From Fremontodendron californicum (Eukaryota > Streptophyta > Magnoliopsida > Malvales > Malvaceae), in the NCBI GenBank assembly GCA_030761205.1, contig JAULJL010000002.1, forward strand, positions 22,175,010-22,239,009: DNA of 64,000 nucleotides, in the 5' to 3' direction. Every line of letters begins with the position of its first letter. Positions within the stretch are counted from its first letter, which is position 1. This document shows positions 1-11,501 of this stretch, one piece after another. Under the pieces are notes generated by a model that did not search any database, was not told the DNA's origin, and was given only the letters and a program-made list of their open reading frames with translations. The position numbers and the translations under genes were made by a program.

Positions 1-672
1 CCATTGGTTGCTTCTGATATGCTTCTGGCCCACTGCCATTGGGTTAATTGTGGTTTTTGTTTCGATTCTGACCATGCCACAGGGGTTAAGTGTGGTCTTA
101 GTATGTTACGAGAGACTACTGAAAATCAACAATTTGTGAAATTTTGCTTAGTTCTGTTATCTGATAATCTGATTTTGGAATAAATATATTTACTAAATAT
201 TAGATTACCCAATTTCATTTTTGAATCATATCATTGATGATTTTGGCCTAAATGTTTTGTAGCATACAAATCCAACTGAGGGGATGTTGGTTACTTGCTG
301 AGTATTCGTACTCATTTCTTTAATTTTCCTTACTTTTTCAGATTTCGATATATGCATCTAGGGAGTTTATTTTTTACGAGAGCAATTATTTGCGAGTTTA
401 GCATCTGTCTTTAGTCTTATGATACTTTGAACGTGAGTAATTTGATATCAGTTTTAGTCGATTGTTAGTTAGTTATAATATCTTGTATTTTCGATCAAGG
501 TGTAATATAGAATTTTTGGAGACTTGAGGTTTTTGTAAACTATAATTTTAGAGACTTTTTGAGTTATGGTTTTTGATTTAGTAAGATATAAGTTGCCTTG
601 CATACTTGCGGGATTCGTCTCATAAGTATGCAGCGTTGTTACGTCTTAAATCCTTGTGTTTAGGGCGTGACA
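1..672 (+). repeat. 3' end of an LTR (Gypsy-like), element lies to the left
   Basis: No coding potential. The stretch ends in GGGCGTGACA, an LTR-like CA terminus, and an AT-rich unrelated sequence follows at once. The layout near 290-350 (a 'gctgag...gtactca' block, a T-rich run, then cagat) resembles the layout near 63895-63950, so it may be the tail of the same broad LTR family that begins near 61926. The start lies outside the window, so neither a partner LTR nor a target duplication can be checked. Confidence 0.4.
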
Positions 673-1128
673 ATTATGACACATAAAAATATACGAACAC
701 GACACCAGAGGCGAAGCTATAAATATTGTTAAATGAGGTCGATATATATATATATAAAATAAAAATAAAATAAAATTGTTACGAAAGACTTATAAAATAT
801 ATTAAAATTATATATGATATTAAATTTTTTTTACTATCCGAGCTTGGCCTGACCCGATCATAAACAACTTTAGTATGAAAATATTAAATTTAAATATTAT
901 ATATGATATTAAAATTACAAATAATATAAATTAAAAAATTTAATTTTTAAATATTATAATTAATATTGCATACGTAAAATTTTAATACAAATTAAAGTCT
1001 CAATGTTAAAAATATATATATATATATATTATAGTCTAACTAAAATAATTAAAATAGGCATACAATTATTTCATATTACAAAAGAAAAACATAAAATTAC
1101 ATATATTTAGAAAAAGTAAAATGCAAAA
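673..1128. other. AT-rich intergenic sequence
   Basis: No gene seen. Contains short TA-type microsatellites near 742-757 and 1011-1029 and otherwise low-complexity A/T sequence. Confidence 0.6.
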
Positions 1129-1711
1129 GGATTATTATCATGTACACATTGGGCAGTGGAGTTTTTTAATTCCACAAGTGGGGTTAAACTGCCACGTATC
1201 CTTAAACTATATGTAAAAGGATAAAAAACAATGATTAAAAAGTCGGACCGGATCGATCAGTCAGATCGGTTGAATCGAGAAGCGGTGGTCAGTCCGGTCC
1301 GACGAACATATTAGACCAGATTTATATCGAACCGGTAAAGAACTGGTTAAAAATCGGATTGAACCGGTAAAAAACCGATTTTGTATGTATTTTTTTATTT
1401 GTAAATAATAATATTTGAACCTTTAACCTCTTAGTATTAGATTAAAGACCATATCATTAGGTTAAATTTATTTTTTTGTTAATTATTAACTATATTTAAT
1501 ATTTATTTAGTGTTTAAATATTTAAAAAAGAGCTTTATCGAACCGACCGGTCCAACCGGTTGGATCGGGAATCGAAAGTCTGACTGGTTCGACTTTCGAT
1601 TCGATTTTTTTAACATTGATAAAAATGTAAATAAATGAGATATGTGATAATTTTTTATTCTCACTTGTGAAGTTAAAAAAACTTCACTGCCAGTGTATAT
1701 GATAATAATCC
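1129..1711. mobile_element. MITE with ~50-bp terminal inverted repeats
   Basis: The left end at 1129-1180 (ggattattatcatgtacac... to ...ccacaagtg) is closely matched, reverse-complemented, at 1662-1711. The interior (1235-1615) is rich in AACCGGTT-type words and has no reading frame. The flanking 9-mers aatgcaaaa (1120-1128) and aattcgaaa (1712-1720) agree at 7 of 9 positions, which would fit a decayed 9-bp Mutator-type target duplication. The Mutator assignment is inference from that length alone. Confidence 0.7.
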
Positions 1712-2169
1712 AATTCGAAATTTGTATTAGATATTGTAATTGTTTAACTTTCTTTTATTTAATTTTTCCTTATGAATATAGAATGAAAAATATTAACTCA
1801 ATAATTAATGTAAATGTATCTATTTGATTGATAGAAAAGATAACAGAGAGAATTAAACTAATAAAATGAACGATATTTAAATTAAAAGTGTTATTAAATT
1901 TATCATATGAAATTACAAATTCTACAAAAGGGGGTCAAACATAAGTTTATTTTTAAGTGATGACATAATATATTGAAAAGATTTTTTAAAAATTAGGAAA
2001 TATTTAAGGGAACTAAAGCCCTAACTATCCCTTTAAATTCATCCATGCGCCACACAAATACATGAATTAAGCTTATAAAAGAGTACGAGGGTTTACCCGT
2101 GTATATGCATCATTCCTGCTTTGCTTCTGTTATTAAATAGTAGAAAAAGTAAAGAGATGAGTTCTCTAG
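1712..2169. other. AT-rich intergenic sequence
   Basis: No gene, clear repeat or RNA structure seen. Confidence 0.5.
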
Positions 2170-3557
2170 GTAGGGATGAGCAAAACCTGACTCGATTCAA
2201 AAAAATCGATTAAAATTTCAAATTTTGGTTTAAATAGTTCGAATTATTCGAGTTTTTTGAGTTTTCGGATCGACTCAAATAAATAAGTCGAGTTATACAA
2301 TTTAGCTCGAATTTATATTTCACAGTTCGAGTTATCCAAAAATCCGAATAGTAAAATCCAAAACGACGTCGTTTTGAACTAGGGTTTAATTTTGGGTAAA
2401 TATGAAAAACATGCTGTCAATAACCAAATTATCGTTAAATGGTATAATGGATAAAAATTATTTGAAAAAGAGAAATGAAAAATTAAAAATTATTATAAAG
2501 GATATTGTAAAGACAAAATTACCCTTAATGAAAAATCTACTTTTCCTTTCTCCTCTATTAAGAAAAAATTATTTTTTAAAAATTTTAATTAAAAATAATT
2601 AAAAAATAAAATATTTAAATATTTTTTTTTAAATTTAAAAAAATAAAGAAAAAACAATTTTAGAAAAAATAATGTTATTTTTTAAAAAAAGTAATTAAAA
2701 AAGTAAATAAAAAATTTTAAATTTTAAAAAAATATTTTTTTAAATAAAAAACAAATTATTTTCAAAAAACTTTATTTTGTAATTAAAAAATAAATTAAAA
2801 AATAAGAGAAAAAGGAAGGAGAAGGTTTTTTTTATCAAGGTAATTTTGTCTTTATAATTTCCTTCTTAATAATTTCTAATTGTTCATTTCTCTTTTTCAA
2901 ATAATTTTTACTCATTATATTATTTAACAATAATTTGATTATTGACAGCATGTTTTTCAAATTTACCCTTTAATTTTCTTCTCCTCTTTGCTGCTGTGTC
3001 CCCCCCGGTTTCCCTCCCTTTTTCTCTTTCTCTCTTTTACGAGTAATGTGGTCCAAAATCATTGAAATTAATAATAATTAAAATGAATTTAGTAAATAAA
3101 TTTTTTTCAATTTTTTTTAATTTATAAAGAAAAATAATATTTATATATGGTATTATATTAGTTATATTGTATTTACGTATCCGTATCTAATTTTTGAATT
3201 TTTTTAGTTGAGTAAGCAATTTAAATTTCACCATAAGCCTTGAACTTTTGACATTTGCTTACATTTTCATTGATTTTGATTTAGAGAATTGAACAATTTC
3301 ATTTACCCAAAATTTAGTTTTATCATGCTTAAATATAATTGAAATTTTATAGGATTTGTTTTATCATACTTAAATATAATTGAAAATTTATTTTAACTCA
3401 AATAAATTTATTCGACTCGACTCGAATTTTTTTTCACTCGACTCGATTTGCTAAATTTTCAAATTCAGTTCGGTTGACAAAATAGGACTCGTAAACTCGA
3501 CTAACTCGAATTTTTTTCACTTGATTCGACTCGATTCGATCGAACGCTCACCCCTAC
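2170..3557. mobile_element. TCGA-rich terminal-inverted-repeat element, host of a nested MITE
   Basis: The left end reads GTAGGGATGAGCA at 2170 and the right end reads GCTCACCCCTAC ending at 3557, an imperfect inverted repeat of about 12 bp. Sub-terminal DNA on both sides is packed with ACTCGA/TCGAGT words (2185-2345 and 3400-3545), giving long weak inverted repeats. No ORF. Without the nested 575-bp element the host is about 800 bp. I found no convincing target duplication, so the superfamily is unassigned. Confidence 0.6.
2394..2968. mobile_element. Mutator-type MITE with ~150-bp inverted repeats and perfect 9-bp TSD
   Basis: The ends GGGTAAAT...ATTTACCC begin long inverted repeats of about 150 bp, with 2394-2545 matching the reverse complement of 2820-2968 and only scattered differences. 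It is flanked on both sides by the identical 9-mer tttaatttt (2385-2393 and 2969-2977). Long TIRs with a 9-bp duplication are the hallmark of Mutator-like elements. The centre is A/T homopolymer-rich and non-coding; a 66-codon open frame from 2402 is just the inverted repeat read through. Confidence 0.88.
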
Positions 3558-3989
3558 TGCTTGGAGAACAATCAATGAAACCAAATAGTACAAAAATCAC
3601 ATGTACTAATAAATACCAACTTGCATCCAAACACATAATTCAGCTGCCTGATGCTGATTTAATTATACGTATATTTATGTTTTTTTTATTTATATAATTG
3701 TATATAATATGTTATATTTTTATAAATTTTAATATATTAACAATTTTTATATATATAAATTTTGATATGTTCGTGAATTCGTATTATATTTTTTTTCATG
3801 TTATATTATATTTTGTATTATACTTTAATTATTTTTTATATTATTTTTTGTCATGTAATTATATAATATCTAAAATTACGGGATTTACATAACCTTGCCC
3901 TAAAGTTGAGTTCGAATTTCTTTCTCTAAATAAAAAACTAAAATAAAATAGCAACTTGAGCTAAAGAAGAAAATCTTTCTTATTGTAGT
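3558..3989. other. AT-rich intergenic sequence
   Basis: No gene seen. The Tyr/Phe/Ile-rich open frame at 3698-3892 is a product of T-rich composition. Confidence 0.5.
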
Positions 3990-4381
3990 GAACTAGTTTA
4001 GCATTGCTGTTGGAAAAAACTTGGGTTGAAAAAAGCTAGAGTTGGAAAAAGTGTGTTTATAAAGTGTGGTGAAAAAGTGTGGTTTAAAAACTTTTAAGTG
4101 TTTAGCATTGCTGTGAAAAAATGTTGTAGGAAATTGAAATGTCAAAAAAAGATATGTTTAAAATAATAAAAGTGTAGAGATGTGAGGATAATAAAGTCAT
4201 TTTATCCAAAAGTCAGCTTTTAAAGCCCAAAAGTTATATTTTTTGACTTTTTGGTTTGGCTTTTCAAACCATGATTTCAACAGCAGAAGCCAAATTTTTT
4301 TTATCTGTTTAGCATTGCGTTTGCGGTGAAAAGCAGCTTTTGATCTCAAAAACTGTGCCAGAAGCAATGCTAAACGAGGCC
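3990..4381. mobile_element. hAT-like MITE
   Basis: The 13-mer GTTTAGCATTGCT at 3996-4008 is inverted at 4363-4375. A further direct copy of its core lies near 4099 and another near 4308, so the element has sub-terminal repeats. The right end continues to CGAGGCC, typical of plant hAT-type non-autonomous ends. Non-coding. The outer boundary is uncertain by a few bases because the left end is diverged and no 8-bp duplication was confirmed. Confidence 0.6.
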
Positions 4382-4862
4382 TAAAACCGAGTGAGAAACT
4401 GTTAAATCTTTTACAGCAATGAAAACTCTATGATTATTACTAGTAAAGTCATAACAATAATATAATCAATCCAAGCCTCACACATGTATATATTGTATTG
4501 TAAAGTGCAAACATAATTTCAAGTGGTTAAAAACAAAAGTCAGAAGAAGGATTGAAATTTTAGGTTGGTCAACTTGTGCAACTTTCTGAAAGTGACCCCA
4601 GTTAGGAAATTGCCTTCAATTCAACAGTCTAAGATATGAGGCAGATAATTTGGACAAGTTTCTTTTAAATTATATATATATATATATATTAAGTGTTAGA
4701 GACAAAGACTGAATAAACAAAGTCAAACCTCAGCTCTCACAGTAATATAATCGCCCCCTTTCTCATATGTAATAATAATAATAATAATAATAATATTCGT
4801 ACTAATCTACTATTTATCTTCTTCGCCTCCATCTCTCTCTCCCAAAACATCAAGATCCCCAA
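4382..4862 (+). promoter_or_regulatory. Upstream region of the first LRK10-like exon
   Basis: Carries a (TA)n run at about 4672-4690, an (AAT)n run at about 4769-4795, and a C/T-rich stretch (4815-4850) just before the ATG like a plant 5' UTR. A TATA-like word occurs near 4744, but I cannot assign a transcription start. Confidence 0.3.
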
Positions 4863-5637
4863 ATGAATCAAATCCATTTCTTTAACCTTAAATCAACTTT
4901 TTTTCCAGTGCTATACTTCGTTATCTTCAGTTTCTTTTTCCTGGCAAGAAAAGGTTTAGCTGTGGACGAAAACTTTACAATCTGCAGCTTGCCCAAAAAT
5001 TGTGGTAGGCTAAACATAAAGTTCCCATTCTTCATCCAGGAACAGGAGCAGCAGGAATCTAGATGTGGTTATCCGGGATTCAACATCTCCTGCAGAAACA
5101 ACACAGACCCAATTCTTAGCTTGCCTGATGGCGACTATATCATTCACGATATCTTTTATCAGAGCCAATCTTTTCAAGTGTCAAAAGCTGTTCATCTTGA
5201 TAGAGATGCCGTTTGCAGCCATTCAATCCGAAACATATCCATTCCAGAAGACCGGCTTTATCTCCCCTCAAACCAAAGAGAAATGTTTTTGCTCTTCAAT
5301 TGCAACTTAACCTTGCATTTTCCCTCGAAGCTTTCACGGTACAAGGTTAATTGTGGTGCTGAAAACGAAACTAATACGACGTTGGCACTGTTGAGTAACG
5401 ATACTATGCTGAATTTTGCTTCAGAATATTGTAATAAAAGGGTGGTGGCGCCTGTGGCTTTTATTGAAGGAGAGGGAGATGTTGAAGATATAGTGAACAG
5501 AGGGTTTGTGTTGAAATGGATAGCGAGCAACTGTAGCATTTGCGAGGGGAGTGGTGGCAAGTGTGGATTTGATTATAGTACCTACCATTTCAAGTGCTTT
5601 TGCCCGGATAGGCCTCACGCTTGGCACTGTCATCCTG
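4863..5637 (+). CDS. LRK10-like receptor kinase, ectodomain first exon (GUB_WAK_bind + WAK_assoc)
   Basis: Encodes an extracellular cysteine-rich receptor region of about 258 codons. Residues 1-33 form a hydrophobic signal peptide. About 40-107 match the GUB_WAK_bind pattern (C-x5-CG ... FPFF ... CGYPGF), and about 160-255 match WAK_assoc, ending in the C-x2-C-x-GSGGKCG ... F-x-C-x-CPDRPH module. Many NxS/T sites suit a secreted glycoprotein. The frame stays open to 5747, but the family ends this exon about here and CCTG|GTATGT gives a phase-1 donor at 5637/5638. There is no kinase nearby. The next compatible acceptor is at 12495/12496, where the phase also fits (775+33+258+977 nt = 681 codons with stop). 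So this may be the first exon of the downstream kinase gene across a 6.9-kb intron, or a stranded secreted fragment. The family belongs to the LRK10L group; exact orthology is not assigned. Confidence 0.8.
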
Positions 5638-7615
5638 GTATGTATCTCTCTTTCTGTCTCTCGCTCTTCTTGTTAATGCATAGTCTAAACAGATTCAAAG
5701 GAGAAACCTTGTTTTGTCGTCTTGGGAATTCTCTATCTTCTCTGTAGGAAGTAGGAAGAGCTGCCATTGGTCATTTATGTGAGCCATTGTTAATGCTTGG
5801 TCCACCCTTAGGAAAGGGTGAGGTTCTTCTCTGGCTGCTTAATCTGCTGTTTCTTAGCCCCACTCTAATTAATCATCACTGACTAGGTGGATCCCACATA
5901 GGACATAATTAAATTTCTAACTTTTGGACAAGAAAGTAAAAAGTGAAAGGAGCAAACATAAATCCAAGTACTTAGACTTAGTCATTATAAGAGGGACATA
6001 GAGGTTATAGAGGTTTGTTTATCAAGCCTGATGTATTTTCTCTCCCCTGATTTACACAAAACCAGCTTTTTTATTCATAATTCACTAATCACTAACCAAC
6101 TTCTACTAAGTTGAAGTTTCAAATTTGGAAAAATTGCGAACTCCACTATCCAGTTTGGAGAAAACTGGTGCTTAAACCACAACAAAGACCCCCAAAGTTC
6201 AGCTCATGGGTTGCCCGTATAGAAACAACCCCTTCGAACCCTTTGGAAATAATACTCTTTAAGGATAAAATTTTGTATTGGTTTGTGAGTGAAAATGGTT
6301 AAAAAGAAGATATAATATGATACTATTTGGTCATTTCTGGCAAAAGTTTGTTTGTATTAGGATTTCTACTTTTAGGTTTTTCTGATGGACGAAGACAATG
6401 CGTTGAGTTCCACTGTCAAACAGATTAAGTGATGCTACATCATTCTTTGATTGTTCTTTTCCTATCCTCCTCTGGTTTAAAACCGTCAAATTACTTTAGT
6501 CCTTCCAACTCAAGAATGTCCCCAATGGCCATGGAGAGATGATTAGATCTCCCTTTTTGAAATAAGAGACGGGCCTTGTGTTGCAAATGAATAAATTCTT
6601 GATACATAGACCATGTATTGGCATATATAATCTAGATTCGGGATGAGTGTTGGATATGTATATGTGTCCGGTACGTGTATGTTTAATTTTTTTTTAAAGT
6701 TTTTTCATATATTTAGAGGATCATATCTCATTCCCATGTTCAAATATATGTTGGACACAGACGTCAGATACGAATATCTAAAAAAAAAAAATGAAAAATC
6801 TAGATAACATAAGTACGGTCAATTAACAACAGCCCCAAAAAACTGTCTTAACCCAGCAGGGATTAAGGCCTCGAATGACAAACTTGACTCTCGGGATGCA
6901 ACTGACTATTGCCTAATGCCAATTTGTCCAGAAATCGTTTCCTCAAGTGTTTGAACTTTTAATACTTAGTTAAAAAGATTGTCGAGTTCGCTTTCTAGAC
7001 TTAGACGAACAACTTGAGTTGCCATCTGGAGAAGGACTGGTTAGAAATATGGTCTCCAAAAAAAAGTTTTAGTTGGCTAGATGAGATTCCTTCAGATTTA
7101 AGGGTGGTAAAAGCTGTACCAACAGCCCAAGCTGTGTAGTTAAGGTACTTAAATACATCATTCTTGGACCTTGTCCAAGGATTTTGCCAATTGTTTAAGC
7201 ATTTACTTCTACTTTCCTAAGAAACCCCATAATCCTCTTTTTTTAATTAATGCTGACCGTTGACTTGACTCTTAAGATTTCTGTAGGAGATTATCATGAT
7301 ATATTTTAACCTCGAAAGTTTATTCATGTCTTAATCTAGTTGATCAAAGACTATCATAAAATATAAAACAAAGAGTTATGCATGGGATTAACATATTACC
7401 TTGAATTGTATGAATGAGCTACTTGCAATAAAATTATTTAAGCTAAAGTTTTATGTATGCAGAGGATAGGCTAAGCAGCCTAGCATGATCTTTACAACCC
7501 TTGCTTGTAATTATTACAAATGTTTAGTGGATTGGTTATTATAAGTAAATAATTAATCCAATGCAATAATTGCAAACGTAAAGTTTCTTTATTAGGAAGT
7601 GATAGGCTAAAACAA
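5638..7615 (+). other. Non-coding; intron or spacer in the LRK10-like locus
   Basis: No exon recognised. A small imperfect inverted repeat built on 'ggatatg...gtgtcc' words lies at about 6640-6780. Otherwise unremarkable A/T-rich sequence. If the first exon splices to the kinase, all of this is intron. Confidence 0.45.
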
Positions 7616-8086
7616 GTAGGGTGGAAAAGTGAAAAGATGGTAAGAGGAGTGTGGAAAAGTAAAAAAAAAAATGAATTTTTAGTGTGCTTGGTAGGAAAGA
7701 AAAGTGAGAAGAATGAAAATAGGTAAGATCATCATTTTCCACACCTATTAACAAAAACAAATCGCTCTAAATTGGAAAGAAAAGAGGAAAGAAAATGAGA
7801 GTAGTGTGAGTCAAGTGTGTATATTTACAAGATTATCCATAATTTTTAAATTTTATTTTTTCATCTTAACTTACAATAGATATAATGGTAAAATCATATT
7901 TTTTTTATTTTCTTTCCTCTCATTTTTCAACTCTACCAAGCAATGGGTGAAAAGAAAATTAGTTTTTCTTTCTACTTTTCCATCTTTCCTACCAAGCACA
8001 CCAATTGAAAGAAAAAATATGTTTTCCATCTTTTCATTTTTCCTCTCCTCTAATTTTCCATCTTTGCAATTTTTTTTCCACCCTAC
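7616..8086. mobile_element. MITE with GTAGGGTGGAAAA ends
   Basis: The left end (GTAGGGTGGAAAA at 7616) is inverted at the right end (TTTTCCACCCTAC, ending 8086). The similarity extends inward for about 100 bp, including the shared words GTGTGCTTGGTAGGAAAG at 7682 and its complement near 7983-8002. It is purine-rich on the left half and pyrimidine-rich on the right, so both strands show meaningless open frames. No target duplication confirmed. It lies inside the LRK10-like locus. Confidence 0.7.
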
Positions 8087-8626
8087 AAAGCAAAGTAAAG
8101 TAATTTAAAAGTTCTGGTATGAATGTTGATAGTATCCATCAGTTTTTTATTGCAGCTTGATTGAAATTTGATGATACTAAACAATTAAAAATGAAACAGA
8201 AATCAGCTACAATACAAAAGAAACAAAAAAAAAATAATAAATTAAATTAACTACAAAATATATTATTAACATCAGAAACATGACAAAGGAGGAGAAGTTG
8301 ACCAACACAACATCAATAACTATAAGCTACTTTCATATCTACACTAAGACAAGTTCTCAAGATATTACAATTCACCTAAGGAAACTATAAAATAGAATAT
8401 GATTAGTATAATTTTATTGCTTTCTGTTGTTATTGTTTGTTTTTATCACAAAGGTCAATTACTTGCGTTTAGCTTATAAGTTCTGCAACCTAATGTAATT
8501 GTTAATGGAAATTAAAAAACAAAAATCAATTAAAATTTAAAAGGTGATCAGTGTTGATTATAAAACTGTCCGATGTGCCTATATATATACTATTCTGTTA
8601 GTCTTGTATGTTAACCTGTTCCTCGT
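8087..8626. other. AT-rich spacer
   Basis: No gene, repeat or RNA structure recognised. Confidence 0.5.
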
Positions 8627-9268
8627 ATGGGTTTGCACAACTTGCTCAAAATATTCTTCTATATTTTGATCGAAATCTTTATAATCCTTTTGAAAAAGTC
8701 AGTTCTAGCAGAAGAATCAAAATATGAGGCCTGCAAACCTAGAAGCTGTATTAGTAGTAGTAATGGTCTAGATTGACCTCCAGTGGTCGCTTTCCCATTC
8801 GAAGTATATCCTTTATAGGTGATCAGCACTGCTTGCTTTGCTCCTCTTTAAAATTTCTCCTTTAATCGATCTTCTCTTGATTTCAGTCCCTACCATGCCA
8901 ATCTCTCTTTCTTTTATAAATGCGCGGACTCCTCAGTTAATTATACTGAAACTAGAATCAAATGTGCCTCCAGTGCCATGTATAATTCTTGGGTTGCATT
9001 AGTCCATGGGGGGTGACTGGTGAGAACTTGAAATGAAAAGAACAGCCTCTGAGTGTTTATTGCTTTAGCTGTTCAGTTTGAAAAGGAAAATAAATAATCA
9101 AACAATGAGTGTTGACTACATAAAGTTGTTGAATGATGGATTTACTCTCCACTGGAACGGATATGATTGTGCTAGGTGCCAGAGAAGTGGTGCCCATTGT
9201 GGATTCTATAAGGGATCTAGTGTCTGTTTCTGCCCTTATGGACCTCATTACTAGGCAACGCAATAATG
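8627..9268 (+). pseudogene. Decayed LRK10-like ectodomain exon
   Basis: A third ectodomain copy, broken in several places. From the ATG at 8627 there is a signal-peptide-like start, then EESKYEACKPRSC, the usual opening of an LRK10-like ectodomain, and a stop at once after NGLD. Further on, another frame reads NLSFFYKCADSS and IKCASSAMYNSW, matching the 'FFYNC...C' centre of the ectodomain. The frame opening at 9105 reads GFTLHWNGYDCARCQRSG then CFCPYGPHY and stops at 9252-9254, the WAK_assoc cysteine module. GTAAGG at about 9269 may be the old exon donor. With several stops and frameshifts it is a relic, unless unseen splicing rescues it. It sits between the two better ectodomain exons. Confidence 0.82.
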
Positions 9269-10836
9269 GTAAGGCAGCCAAAAGTTGCTTTGCCTAATGT
9301 TTTCTTTTCTTTCTCAAAAGTCTCACATTGTTTATCTTTTGTACTTAATTGTGGTTTATATATCTTATTAGACTTTCCGTCTTGCAAACTAGTTTTTAAG
9401 GTTGGGTTTGAGTTTATTTAATTTAGTATCACAGCTAGATTCCTTTCCCATTTCATTGGTTCTCCCTTCTACGTAAAGGGGTGTCAAAAAGTCTCATATT
9501 GCCTACCTCTTATATCTGAGTATAGCTTATATTTTCTATTAGACTCTCCATCTTATAAGCTAGATTTTGGGATAAGGTTTGAGTTTATTTAACTCTTTTT
9601 ATTAAGCTAGATTTTGAGGTAAGGTTTGAGTTTATTGAACTCTTTTTATTTATATTTGGTGTGTGATTTTTCTCCAAAATTCTCCAAGACTATGTCATTT
9701 TACTCCCACAAGAAAAGTAGGATATCATATACAAGTGAAGATCATGAAATTTTTTGGCAAATCTTTCTCCTCGTTTCCTCGGAAACCTTCTGCATCACGT
9801 CTAGGATCTAGCTACCATTGTCCTTTCTACTAAACTCTTGCATCTCTAGATTTGTCTTAGACTATGTTAAGACATTCTTGCCTTCTCCATGTGGTCACAA
9901 GCAATGCAGTGCTGCTCTGTCCCTGATGTTTGTTGTCTAGAGTGTAGAGGAAACTGTTAACCAGCTTATAGACTCTTAATCCAAAAGTTGTTTCTTGTTT
10001 TGAACTGTTTTTGTTAAGATTTAGACCTGAGAAAAAAAAAAAAAAAAAAAAAAAAACCACCTTGGAAGAGTCGGAGGTTCTTTGAACTTGGCTTTTCCCT
10101 CTCAGCTTTAAGTAATGTCAGAATGGAGAAAATTTCAGACTAACAGTAAGCCATTGACAAATAGGTTGAAATTATTTAGGTTGTAGTATCACCTTAATTT
10201 TCAATAGATACTCTCTGTCTTGGCTTTGAATTCTGCTTTATCAATGGGTGTTACATTTGATACTGCCATACTTGCACACTCTGGAAAAGTAAAAGGATGA
10301 TCCTTGTGTGGGCTGAGAGAGAAGCAGAAAGTCCTGAAAACTGCGCCAAAAAACACGACTAAACTATTTGTTGATACCACCAAGTCGCCTTGGGGTTCAC
10401 TCTTGAAAACGCTATTTTTCCTCTACCCCGACCCCTAATTCCCTCTCAAAGACCAACCTTGAAAAAATTGTCACTGATAGAGAAATCGACGGAAAGATAT
10501 TGTGGGAAATTCAATGAGCCTCTAAGCTTTGAGAAATGATCATATCATTTTCACAAGGTAGACTTTTGTGTTTCTTTATGGCCCGCAATCTGAATTTTCC
10601 CTCTCCCCGCCCCTCAATTCATAGATTCCTTCTACTTTTCTCTCTTTCACACCATTTATTTATTTTTAAGTTTTTTCCATTGACCATCCAAATGAATCTC
10701 AAGTCTTTGGACTTTATTTTTTCTATTCTATCTTATAGACAGAACGCGTAATCTTGTCGTTGTCAGAATGTATATATTACCATCTTCTTTAGGTTTGATT
10801 CAATGTGCTAAGCAGTACCGACATAATTTCTGTATT
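9269..10836. other. Non-coding spacer with a long poly(A) run
   Basis: No exon recognised. An A homopolymer occupies about 10031-10056. The stretch 9360-9660 contains repeated phrases ('aagctagattttg', 'gtttgagtttattt') that look like a local degenerate duplication. 10080-10500 has a more mixed base composition, but I could not read a gene in it. Confidence 0.45.
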
Positions 10837-11091
10837 ATAGTAAAAAAAGTAAATTAATGTATGTAATGTAAAAGTGAATAATTTAATTATTATACAATTG
10901 AAATATGTGCAAATAAATAAAATTGATAACGGTTTTAATAAAAAACCATTAAATTGCTGACATGGATTCGTAAAATCTAACAGATAAATAAAAACCGTTA
11001 TCAATTTTACTTATTTGTATATATTTTAATTGTACAAAAATAAAATTACTCACTTTTACAGTACAGAGATTAATTTATTTTTTTCACTAGA
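10837..11091. mobile_element. Foldback MITE (~100-bp arms)
   Basis: Left arm 10837-10937 and right arm 10990-11091 are reverse complements with few mismatches. The arms meet at ATTGATAACGGTTTT / AAAACCGTTATCAAT around a roughly 50-bp loop. Non-coding, short, A/T-rich and structurally typical of a foldback or Stowaway/hAT-size MITE. Superfamily not assigned. It lies about 400 bp upstream of the third ectodomain start codon. Confidence 0.75.
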
Positions 11092-11501
11092 GATTATATG
11101 AGTACTTAAACCTTCAAATCTTTCAGCTAGCTATCATCTTTAATTTACTTTCCTGGACTTTTCAAACAAGCTGCAAATAATTCTTGATATCAGAAATATC
11201 GCTTTTGAATAATGCGTATTCAAAGAAGTTGAGGACATTGACAGATTTGTACACGAATCACACGCCGACCAAACTAATTAAAAGACTTCCCAATGCACAT
11301 CACATCCTTGCCTCTGAACCTCGTTTCGTCAAGTCTTTTGTCTCCAAATTCCTAGTCAACTGGTGTTTTTATCGAATTACTACATATGATAAGCTGAAGT
11401 GCTGAACGTAATTTCAACCTGCAAGAATCAAGGGATATAGGTTGGTGTGGTTTTTGTGGTCTCAAGTGAGAGAATTTGGCTTTGTTTCAGTTCTTGATTT
11501 C
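11092..11501 (+). promoter_or_regulatory. Upstream region of the kinase-linked LRK10-like exon
   Basis: About 410 bp between the foldback MITE and the ATG at 11502. No clear TATA box or known element. An in-frame ATG at 11442 lies 20 codons upstream, but its extension is not signal-peptide-like, while the sequence from 11502 is. Confidence 0.25.

Noticed and set aside
5638..5747. Continuation of the first ectodomain frame to a stop at 5747
   Set aside because: Residues after CHPG show no family similarity and a good GTATGT donor sits at the usual exon end, so the tail is read as intron; it remains possible for an unspliced form.
7539..8108. Phe/Ser-rich frames on both strands
   Set aside because: They come from the purine/pyrimidine-skewed halves of a MITE.
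10031..10056. Poly(A) run considered as the tail of a processed pseudogene or LINE
   Set aside because: No coding homology upstream and no flanking duplication found.
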